Source of the DNA: Endozoicomonas sp. NE40
Lineage (GTDB): Bacteria > Pseudomonadota > Gammaproteobacteria > Pseudomonadales > Endozoicomonadaceae
DNA length: 64,000 nt
Direction: 5' to 3'
Assembly: GCF_040549045.1 (NCBI RefSeq)
Contig: NZ_JBEWTB010000002.1
Span: forward strand, 1,395,501-1,459,500
Below the pieces are notes generated by a model. That model was not told where the DNA came from. It saw only the letters and a program-made list of their open reading frames with translations, and made no database searches. The position numbers and the translations under genes were made by a program. Shown here one piece after another: positions 51,549-59,023 of the stretch (positions within the stretch are counted from its first letter, which is position 1; the number at the start of each line of letters is the position of its first letter).

Positions 51549-52370
51549 TTATTGATCGCTACTAAACGCTTTAAAAGCGTGGATATCATAGCGGCATGCC
51601 TTGCCTTCCAGGCGGTAGGTCGGCTCTTTACCCGCCAGGTCAGGAGCCAGCCTTGGGCGCTTGACCACCACCCGGTATTCAGCCAGGGCTTCTGCCGGTG
51701 CCAGCAGTTCATCGGCATCAGGATCGCCACTCAACAGATCCTGAAAAATGCGCATCTCTTTTTTCACCAGTGCCGACTTTTCACGGTGTGGAAACATAGG
51801 GTCAAGATAAACGACATCAAACTGTTGACCATCGGTCGCCATGGTCTGCATCGCCAGACGACTGTCTTCATTGATCAGTTCCATACGACTGGCAATACCG
51901 ACTGTCTCCGGGGACAGCCTTGCCCGGTCAATACCATCCTGCAGCAGGGCTGCAATCACCGGTGAACGCTCAATCAGGGTGACTGTACACCCCAGACTGG
52001 CCAACACAAAGGCATCACGTCCCAGCCCGCCAGTACCATCAAGCACATGAGGGGTCACGCCTTTATTCAAACCCACCGCTTTGGCGATATCCTGCCCTTT
52101 ACCACCACCAAACTTGCGGCGATGTCCTGCCTTACCGCCAACAAAGTCAACAAATACTGGTTTTTCCTTATCTCCGGCACGACGCAGGCAGAGTACATCA
52201 TCCACAAAACCGAGGATTAATGAGCCTTTCGATAAGCTTCTGGTATCTGTCACCGTTTCAGAACGTGAGATTGTTTCATGCAGGTTTGTCAGACAACGAT
52301 GTTTTTCCAGCCCTTCAACCAGGCCGGAACAATCAATATAAAGAGAAAAGGACATCCGCAGCTTTCTCAT
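51549..52370 (-). CDS. rsmJ: 16S rRNA (guanine1516-N2)-methyltransferase RsmJ
   Basis: RsmJ methylates G1516 of 16S rRNA. The 273-residue protein carries the SAM motif LDGTGGLGRDAFVLASLGCTVTLIERSPV, KGVTPHVLDGTGG just before it, and the catalytic-type motif YLDPMFPHREKSALVKKEM, as in YhiQ. The start may instead be ATG 52355 (MSFSLYID), five codons later. uppP lies upstream on the same strand beyond a terminator. Confidence 0.95.
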   Translation of the reverse strand: MRKLRMSFSLYIDCSGLVEGLEKHRCLTNLHETISRSETVTDTRSLSKGSLILGFVDDVLCLRRAGDKEKPVFVDFVGGKAGHRRKFGGGKGQDIAKAVGLNKGVTPHVLDGTGGLGRDAFVLASLGCTVTLIERSPVIAALLQDGIDRARLSPETVGIASRMELINEDSRLAMQTMATDGQQFDVVYLDPMFPHREKSALVKKEMRIFQDLLSGDPDADELLAPAEALAEYRVVVKRPRLAPDLAGKEPTYRLEGKACRYDIHAFKAFSSDQ

Positions 52371-52389
52371 TTAAACAGCCATGAGAGAA

Positions 52390-52442
52390 AAAATGCGATT
52401 TTCTTCACCTCTTGTGATAAGAGGCGATGAAAATCGCATTTT
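52390..52442 (-). terminator. Long nested hairpin between uppP and rsmJ
   Basis: Two 14-bp arms, AAAATGCGATTTTC (52390-52403) and GAAAATCGCATTTT (52429-52442), enclose a second stem CCTCTT/AAGAGG (52408-52413 with 52419-52424). On the minus strand it ends in a T-rich run, fitting an intrinsic terminator for uppP. Confidence 0.75.
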
Positions 52443-52497
52443 CATATAAATAGAAAATGAGAGTTTACCATTTTGACAATGCCGGAGTGTGTCGTTT

Positions 52498-53301
52498 TTA
52501 ACCCAGCATCACCCAAAGCAGCACCACCCCCAGACAGAACCGGTAAATAACAAACGGCATCAGCCCGATACGGTTAATAAATGCAAGAAAGTAATGAATA
52601 CAGACCCAGGCACTGACCGCCGCAACCACTGCACCACTCAACAGTACTGACCAGTCAACCGGAGCGGCATCCTTAACCAGATCCAGAGTGAGCAGAGAAC
52701 CCGCCCCAAGGATGACCGGAATGGATAGCAGAAAAGAAAAGCGGGCGGCAGCCTCTCTGGTCAATCCCAGCATTAAACCGGCGGTCATGGTGATACCGGA
52801 ACGGGAAGTCCCCGGAATCAGGGCAATGGCCTGGGCAAAACCTATGATCATCGCCTGCCTGAATGTCAGCTTTTCCAGAGGCTGAATACGCTTGCCTTTA
52901 AGGTCTGCCCAGCCCAGCAGCGCACCAAAGATCAAAGTGGTTCCGGCAATGACACCAATCGTCCGCATGGCTTCATCAAGCCCGATGGCTTTCAGGGCAA
53001 AGCCAAACGCCACAGCGGGAATGGTGGCAAAAATCAGGTACCACCCCAATCGGCTGTTAAAGGTTGAACCTCTGCCCACCAGCGAACCGAGCCAGTCTAT
53101 GGCTATTTTGAGGATATCGTTTCGGAAATAGCCAATGACAGCAGCTAGCGTACCGATATGTACCGCCACATCAAACGCCAGCCCCTGATCACTCCAGCCT
53201 AACAGCTGTGCCGGAAGAATAAGATGCCCCGAGCTGGACACCGGCAGGAATTCGGTAATGCCCTGTATCAGAGCAAGAACAATAATCTGCAGAAAGTCCA
53301 T
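52498..53301 (-). CDS. uppP: Undecaprenyl-diphosphatase UppP (BacA)
   Basis: UppP dephosphorylates undecaprenyl pyrophosphate to recycle the lipid carrier for peptidoglycan and O-antigen. The 267-residue polytopic membrane protein has both signature motifs, ITEFLPVSSSGHLIL near the N-terminus and IPGTSRSGITMTAGL in the second half. Hydrophobic segments cover most of the length. Start MDFLQIIVLALIQG is canonical. Confidence 0.97.
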   Translation of the reverse strand: MDFLQIIVLALIQGITEFLPVSSSGHLILPAQLLGWSDQGLAFDVAVHIGTLAAVIGYFRNDILKIAIDWLGSLVGRGSTFNSRLGWYLIFATIPAVAFGFALKAIGLDEAMRTIGVIAGTTLIFGALLGWADLKGKRIQPLEKLTFRQAMIIGFAQAIALIPGTSRSGITMTAGLMLGLTREAAARFSFLLSIPVILGAGSLLTLDLVKDAAPVDWSVLLSGAVVAAVSAWVCIHYFLAFINRIGLMPFVIYRFCLGVVLLWVMLG

Positions 53302-53513
53302 GAGGGTGCTCCTGAATCCGTTTCAAAGTTATACAGTATGTCGCCCAGCATTAAGGTATCTCAAGTATTTTCTGCCAGTGTCAGGCAAGCTGCGACTTAA
53401 CAATCAAAAAGAATCTTAATCTAACAGACTAATGAAAAAACGTTCATACAACATAAGAGAGAAAAACTAACATTGTGCATTGTGTTTATCCGTTAATACC
53501 GTGAGATATCCTT

Positions 53514-54662
53514 ATGAAAATATGGTCAGCTTCGGTTTTATGCTTTTTTACACTGTTTATTTCACAAGTGTATTCAGCACCCGTTAAAGATTCCTCCATC
53601 CTTGATCTGAAATATTACTCTGATCAAAACGCGGATTTATTTTACGCACTGTTTCTGGAGAGATATAAAGATGAATCAGAAAAACCTGAACGTAACACTG
53701 CCAATTATCAAAAACGCAAAGCCAATTTCATTGAAAATGTGAATTATGCTTTGATTTACAACGCTGAAAGAAAAACTTCAGGAAAAGATGAAACAGCAAA
53801 TATAAATGCTTTTTTTGATCTCAGTTTTGATGACTTTAAAAACAGCAACCTTGGCCATAAGCAGCTAAAGAGCAGTGAGAAAAAAAATACATTAGCAAAC
53901 CTTTCTAAAACGCTTATTGGCACACCTTATAAACATTCTAATAAGGTAATACCCGATGCCTTAGACTGGAGGAAAAAGGGAGCTGTAACTGCTGTTAAAA
54001 ACCAGAAACAGTGTGGCAGTTGCTGGACTTTTGGCTCCATAGGAGCGCTGGAAGGCTATTACAAGATTCAGGGAAATCCCCTGACCTCCCTTAGCGAGCA
54101 GTTTATTGGTGCCTGCAACGGAGTAAGGCCTATTTGTGAGGGAGGGACTTCGCTGGTTGTTTATTCTTTCGTGGTCCGAAACAATTTCACGCTTTGCACA
54201 GAAGAAAGCTATCCATATAGTTCAGGCTCTGGAGTCGATAAAGCCTGTTCCACTGATCATGTGAATGATTGCAAGAAGATTAAAATTCCAGATGGGATGA
54301 AAGTCCGGTCTATAGAACCAGGAAATGATAAGGCGCTGATGGAAGCGTTGCAGGACGGTCCTATATCGGTTGCCATAAAGGCATCACTCAAAAGCTTCAT
54401 GCTGTATAAAGGGGGGGTTTATGACGATAGTCAGTGCCTACAGAACAGGACAGACTCTCTGGATCATGAGGTCCTGTTAGTGGGTTATGGAACTGACAAC
54501 AACATCCCTTACTGGATAGTAAAAAACAGCTGGGGAGAGCAGTGGGGAGAAGATGGTTACATCAGAATGAGAAGAGGGAAAACAGGCTCGTCAGACGACC
54601 AGTATAATGATATGTGTGGCATTTCACTGGATGCTTTCCAGCCTGTATCCCTGAACAGATAA
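53514..54662 (+). CDS. Papain-family (C1A, cathepsin-like) cysteine protease with propeptide
   Basis: The 382-residue preproprotein has a signal peptide (1-22, ending SQVYSA), an I29-like propeptide (about 30-140, with FYALFLERYKDES and ANFIENVNYALI resembling the ERFNIN helix), and a mature domain from about 149 (DWRKKGAVTAVKNQ). Catalytic set: oxyanion Gln164, Cys170 in QCGSCWTFG, His318 in LDHEVLLVGYGT and Asn338 in KNSWGEQWGEDGYI. Domain order and all motifs match cathepsin L-type enzymes of animals. Eukaryote-like; relatives in bacteria occur in some symbionts and pathogens. It lies between tsaB (convergent) and uppP (divergent). A secreted digestive or effector protease is inferred. Confidence 0.93.
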   Translation: MKIWSASVLCFFTLFISQVYSAPVKDSSILDLKYYSDQNADLFYALFLERYKDESEKPERNTANYQKRKANFIENVNYALIYNAERKTSGKDETANINAFFDLSFDDFKNSNLGHKQLKSSEKKNTLANLSKTLIGTPYKHSNKVIPDALDWRKKGAVTAVKNQKQCGSCWTFGSIGALEGYYKIQGNPLTSLSEQFIGACNGVRPICEGGTSLVVYSFVVRNNFTLCTEESYPYSSGSGVDKACSTDHVNDCKKIKIPDGMKVRSIEPGNDKALMEALQDGPISVAIKASLKSFMLYKGGVYDDSQCLQNRTDSLDHEVLLVGYGTDNNIPYWIVKNSWGEQWGEDGYIRMRRGKTGSSDDQYNDMCGISLDAFQPVSLNR

Positions 54663-54666
54663 AACC

Positions 54667-55338
54667 CTATCGTTCACTCTTCTTGAGTGCAACCTTGTCT
54701 CGCAGGTAAACGGGCATCGCCTGTTCCGCTGAAACAGCGTGCCCGTTGCCATAATGATCAGCCGCTAATATCGCAATGTCTCCGGCACGCGGGTAGCTGT
54801 CAGTATGGCAATCCAGTACCGACGCGGCTGTTTTCTCACGAAAAGCCCAGCCAGTACCCATGCCCAGCCACTGGTCATCACCTTCTGGCACCATCACTTT
54901 TTCCGGAGCAATGACCACTTCATCCTGAACCGGCTGCATTAAGCCATCCTGTTCCCTGAACGCTCCCCAGTAAACCTCATTCATGCGGGCATCAATGGAT
55001 GACAGCACGGATGTTGCTCCGAAACGACGCAGTCCTTCCTGCGCCAGCGCCGCCAGTGTGGAAATACCGATCACCGGCTTATCCACAGCAAATGCCAGTC
55101 CCTGCACCATGGCGGTTGCAACCCGTAAACCAGTAAATGCTCCCGGTCCCCGACCAAAAGCCAGGGCATCAATCTGGCTTAATGTGAGACCTGCATCCCC
55201 CAGAATCTGCTCAACCATCGACAGCAGTTCACGGCTGTGACGACGAGGCAGCATCTGAAAGTTTTCAATTATTTCACCATCAAGGTTCAATGCGACAGAG
55301 CAGGCCTCGGTGGCAGTATCCAGCGCCAGTAACTTCAT
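54667..55338 (-). CDS. tsaB: TsaB, tRNA t6A synthesis protein
   Basis: TsaB partners with TsaD and TsaE to make threonylcarbamoyl-adenosine at tRNA position 37. The 223-residue ASKHA-like protein has LALDTATEACSVAL, HSRELLSMVEQILGDAGL, and FGRGPGAFTGLRVATAMVQGLA, all family hallmarks. It lies 12 bp downstream of adk on the same strand. Confidence 0.97.
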   Translation of the reverse strand: MKLLALDTATEACSVALNLDGEIIENFQMLPRRHSRELLSMVEQILGDAGLTLSQIDALAFGRGPGAFTGLRVATAMVQGLAFAVDKPVIGISTLAALAQEGLRRFGATSVLSSIDARMNEVYWGAFREQDGLMQPVQDEVVIAPEKVMVPEGDDQWLGMGTGWAFREKTAASVLDCHTDSYPRAGDIAILAADHYGNGHAVSAEQAMPVYLRDKVALKKSER

Positions 55339-55350
55339 GAGTTTCTCGAC

Positions 55351-56001
55351 TTATGCAGCCACCGGCTTCAGCGCAACCAGCACTTTGCCTTTTATGTCAT
55401 CAACGCTGCCAACACCTTCTACACAGGTGTAGCGGGTGTCACCTTCAATGTTCTTGTAGAAGTCCACCAGCGGAGCAGTCTGTTCGTGGTATACACCCAG
55501 ACGGTGACGTACGGTTTCTTCTACATCGTCTTTACGCTGAATCAGGTCTTCGCCGGTTACGTCATCCTTACCTTCAACCTTTGGCGGGTTGTAAACGACG
55601 TGGTATGTACGACCGCTGCCGGGATGTACGCGACGACCACCCATGCGCTGAACAATTTCTTCGTCTTCAACGGCAATTTCAACCACGTGGTCAATTTCAA
55701 CACCGGCATCGCGCAGCGCTTCTGCCTGAGGAATGGTACGAGGGAAACCGTCAAACAGGAAACCACCAGCGCAATCCGCTTCAGCAATACGCTCTTTCAC
55801 CAGGGCAATAATGATGTCGTCAGAAACCAGAGAACCGGAATCCATGACTTCTTTCACTTTTTTGCCCAGTTCGGTGCCATTCTTGATCGCGGCACGCAGC
55901 ATATCGCCAGTAGAAATCTGGGGAATACCGAATTCTTCCATGATGAACTGGGCTTGTGTACCTTTACCTGCGCCCGGGGCACCCAACAGAATCACTCGCA
56001 T
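55351..56001 (-). CDS. adk: Adenylate kinase
   Basis: Adk catalyses ATP + AMP = 2 ADP. The 216-residue long form has the P-loop GAPGAGKGTQAQFI, the AMP-binding segment STGDMLRAAI, FDGFPRTIPQAEAL, and the lid region RVHPGSGRTYHVVYNPPK followed by RKDDVEETVRHRL. It forms a unit with tsaB. Confidence 0.98.
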   Translation of the reverse strand: MRVILLGAPGAGKGTQAQFIMEEFGIPQISTGDMLRAAIKNGTELGKKVKEVMDSGSLVSDDIIIALVKERIAEADCAGGFLFDGFPRTIPQAEALRDAGVEIDHVVEIAVEDEEIVQRMGGRRVHPGSGRTYHVVYNPPKVEGKDDVTGEDLIQRKDDVEETVRHRLGVYHEQTAPLVDFYKNIEGDTRYTCVEGVGSVDDIKGKVLVALKPVAA

Positions 56002-56264
56002 GAATAATGCTCCTGTCTAAAGCCGGCCTCAGGGTGCAACTACCCGGAAGCCTGCTTCGTTTGACCGATGTCTAAAAAGGCACACAGCATATACACACCC
56101 GCAGTGCGATACAAGTTTCGAACTGGAATTCACAATGAATAAATAAAACACCTTTTTACCATGAAAATTTTTTCATCACAGGGGGTAACGGAAAATTGTT
56201 TCTTGCGCTCATGGCTGTTTATGCCGATAGATTATTTTAAGGATTGACCATCAGGAGCATGGTT

Positions 56265-56753
56265 ATGTACAGAAGCTGGCTCAGAACCCGACTCAAAGCA
56301 GGCTTGCGATCTGTGTTTTTTTCAGTCTTAACTCTGCTGCCTTTAACTGCACAAAGTATTCCCAACAGCCGTATTCAAGGCTATCCCTGGCTGCTGTCCG
56401 CCATCAGAAATAATCACATGCCGAGCGGCTACCTGGATCTTGCCAAATGTCGTATGACGAAGAATATCAGCGATATGAAGGCAGATCGTCGCACTTATGG
56501 GGTCAGGTTCACTGATAACTTCTCCTTTAATCCGGACAACGGAGAAATTGTCACGATCATGAATATCCTTTATTTGCAGACCAAAGACCTGAATGGAACA
56601 CCTGTATTAATGAACCGCCCGGCCACCACCATTCTGTCAGGCAAACCACAGACTGGCTTTCTTAATTACCAGATTGTTATGAGTTTTGATGGCAAAACAT
56701 TGATGCAGCTTTATCAGTGTCCCTGGGACAAGGCGGTTTTTCTATGGAGATGA
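56265..56753 (+). CDS. Small exported protein of unknown function
   Basis: The frame from ATG 56265 (MYRSWLRTRLKAGLRSVFFS) has AGGAG seven bases upstream; TTG 56244 and ATG 56259 are in frame but with poor spacing. It has a Lys/Arg start, a hydrophobic segment (VFFSVLTLLPLTAQS) and a 140-residue mature part with two Cys (GYLDLAKC and MQLYQC). The pattern of a 'LxxC' strand with a C-terminal 'YxC' vaguely recalls VirK-family proteins, but I would not name it. It stands between adk and the next orphan. Confidence 0.6.
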   Translation: MYRSWLRTRLKAGLRSVFFSVLTLLPLTAQSIPNSRIQGYPWLLSAIRNNHMPSGYLDLAKCRMTKNISDMKADRRTYGVRFTDNFSFNPDNGEIVTIMNILYLQTKDLNGTPVLMNRPATTILSGKPQTGFLNYQIVMSFDGKTLMQLYQCPWDKAVFLWR

Positions 56754-56805
56754 TCAGGCTTCCGTAACGGTACACCGAAGCCTGATACAACACAGACCTA
56801 CTCAA

Positions 56806-58419
56806 TCAACCAAGGGAATCTTCATCTGAATCTTCAACATCCTGCTCTTCAACCTGAGTGTCTTCAGCAGGTGTTGCTGTGCTTTCTGGTTTCTGACGCT
56901 TACCAAAAAGCTCGGGCGTTTTGCCCATGACAGGGATTCGAAGCAGACTCTTGGCATTGTAAGCCAGAGCGAAGTGGGCGGGCTCAAGGTTATAAACCTT
57001 ATTGAAAACTTCAACCATCCACCAGAGATCAGCACGTTGATTCTCAGCATAAATTATTTGCATGCTCTCAACAGAGGAGCCCATCTCTTTATACATCAGA
57101 AAGACCATCAGCCCCTCCAGAATCTGCTCAATACCCGAGTCGCTTTCGGCCAGTCTCTCCAGGTTCGTTTTGTAACCAGCATAAGGGACAGAGTCAGGGA
57201 GTAATGCTGCGGCCACGGACATGAATCCCTTGATACTCGTTCTGGCCAGCCCTGTTAACTCCTCACTTTCTTCTTTGATTTTCCTGATTGCGACCTGAGT
57301 AAGAAACCTCACTATCGCATCTGTCACTGCCTGACCAGTAGGCATTCGGGCATCCAGCAATGTCATACCCGAATACCGCTTAGGATCAATATTGGTTTCA
57401 GGGTGATAGATGGCTATCCCCATTTCTCTTTCATTAGCAAATGTCAGCAAGCTTGCAAAAGATACCTCCCCATGTTCAGCCTGTTGCGAATATTTTTTGA
57501 TAATACCGCTGATTTCATCAGACATTTTTTGGGGGTTAACACCTTTTATCTGCGCAAGTGCCTGGTCATGAATTACTTTGATGTCCATTTCAAATCTGGC
57601 TGGCTCAGCACCTGAAACACCTGCGGCCTGGCGCTCTTTCTCCAACTTCTCTTCAAGCTGCGTGACTTCATCCTTAGTGAAAGACTGGCAGTGTTCAATT
57701 TTCTGATCGGGATATCTTGTTTGCAGACTGGACTCAGGCTGATTGTAGTGAGTGTAATCATGTCCTTCTATATTATTAGCCCCGGCCGTGTGGTTGTAAC
57801 GTTTATAGGGCAGACCCAGTCTTCTCAGATTTTTGGTTTCCTGCACTACCTTCAGTCCTTCAGCAAATAAATTCCATTCTTTTTCTGTGAATTCAATGGG
57901 CTTTCTCACTGGAGACTGCTGATTGTCTGTATATCTGAGAGCCACTGCGGATTCGCCCGGTACCGTTGCTGCCTGTTCACCGGTGTTCGCTGGAGGCACA
58001 GAGGTCAGACGGCCATTTGGGCTTATCCTGACGGTAACATAATCATCAGTCTGTTTTGGTGTTCCGTAAAACTCTGGCTGATGAAACGAAGGACTGAGAA
58101 CAGCTTCAGGCACACCATGGTCAGAAGCCTGTAAAGGCTCCTGAATCTGATCATCCGACGAAGAGGGTAACAGAGGCTGAATATACTGGCCGGTTTTCGC
58201 ATCAAAAACGCCACTTAGCAATTCACGATCCAGTTCAAATTCGCCTGATTCCGATATTTTAATTACAAATACTTTTTCTCCGGTATGAAATTTAAGAACT
58301 TCTGTTCCATCTTCCAGTTCTTCTTTATAGCCCGGTATTTTATTGTCAGCAAAGGCGGTATGAACGAATGACAGGCTCATCGCTGGTATTAAAAGAGCCA
58401 ATCGAAAGGCTGGTTTCAT
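56806..58419 (-). CDS. Unrecognised secreted protein
   Basis: A 537-residue protein with a signal peptide MKPAFRLALLIPAMSLSFVHTAFA-DNK. The mature part is Glu/Gln-rich, mostly helical, with a Pro-rich, probably unstructured stretch near 90-180 and an acidic end (EEQDVEDSDEDSLG). No catalytic motif or known domain is apparent. It is convergent with the small exported gene. An exported orphan of this lineage, function unknown. Confidence 0.65.
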   Translation of the reverse strand: MKPAFRLALLIPAMSLSFVHTAFADNKIPGYKEELEDGTEVLKFHTGEKVFVIKISESGEFELDRELLSGVFDAKTGQYIQPLLPSSSDDQIQEPLQASDHGVPEAVLSPSFHQPEFYGTPKQTDDYVTVRISPNGRLTSVPPANTGEQAATVPGESAVALRYTDNQQSPVRKPIEFTEKEWNLFAEGLKVVQETKNLRRLGLPYKRYNHTAGANNIEGHDYTHYNQPESSLQTRYPDQKIEHCQSFTKDEVTQLEEKLEKERQAAGVSGAEPARFEMDIKVIHDQALAQIKGVNPQKMSDEISGIIKKYSQQAEHGEVSFASLLTFANEREMGIAIYHPETNIDPKRYSGMTLLDARMPTGQAVTDAIVRFLTQVAIRKIKEESEELTGLARTSIKGFMSVAAALLPDSVPYAGYKTNLERLAESDSGIEQILEGLMVFLMYKEMGSSVESMQIIYAENQRADLWWMVEVFNKVYNLEPAHFALAYNAKSLLRIPVMGKTPELFGKRQKPESTATPAEDTQVEEQDVEDSDEDSLG

Positions 58420-58632
58420 TGTAATTCCTCACCATTATTTTTCATGAAAAAAAGTCCATGAATACTGGTTCTGTAATGTTGTTAGTTAATACCCAGAACG
58501 GCGAAGTATAGACCTCATTACCAAATGTGCTTTTCAGCCAACTGGTTGAAATTTACCAAAAAAAACATAAATTGATACTTATTCGTTCGGGCTATACTAA
58601 TAACTCCAAGGACAGTAAAAGGATGTACAGCT

Positions 58633-58944
58633 ATGAGTAAAAAGAAAGACGTCCTGGTACTTTGCAAAGACAATAAAGCCAGCACAAAAAGCCCTGTTGA
58701 AGAATATTTCGCCTATCAGCTTGACTTTGAAGCTTTCAGAAAATGGCGGGAAGGCAAGAATAAATGGCCAAATGGCATCATAATCAAAGGCACTGGAAAA
58801 CCACTCTACAAAGGCGCTGTTTTTCCATTTACACAAAGTAAAGGCAAACCTGTTACCGCTGATTTAAGCGAATGGAAAGAATTTGCCAACAATTCTCCGG
58901 ATTTAAACCCGAATCCAAGAGTTATTAATCCTGATTCTTTATAA
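58633..58944 (+). CDS. Small hypothetical protein
   Basis: A 103-residue basic protein (MSKKKDVLVLCKDNKAS..., Trp-Arg-Lys-rich FRKWREGKNKWPNGIIIKG). A ribosome site AAAAGGA lies ahead of the ATG. It ends just before a bidirectional terminator shared with ppc. Unknown function; no known domain recognised. Confidence 0.55.
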   Translation: MSKKKDVLVLCKDNKASTKSPVEEYFAYQLDFEAFRKWREGKNKWPNGIIIKGTGKPLYKGAVFPFTQSKGKPVTADLSEWKEFANNSPDLNPNPRVINPDSL

Positions 58945-58973
58945 ATATTTATTTTTAAATACCATCGGCTATA

Positions 58974-59008
58974 AAAAAGCCCGAATACCATTCAGTATCC
59001 GGGCTTTT
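58974..59008. terminator. Bidirectional terminator between the small gene and ppc
   Basis: AAAAAGCCCG (58976-58983 region) pairs with CCGGGCTTTTT (58999-59009), with further pairing of ATAC/GTAT inside. A-tract on one side and T-tract on the other serve both strands. Confidence 0.85.
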
Positions 59009-59023
59009 TCAGTTTGTTAACAA

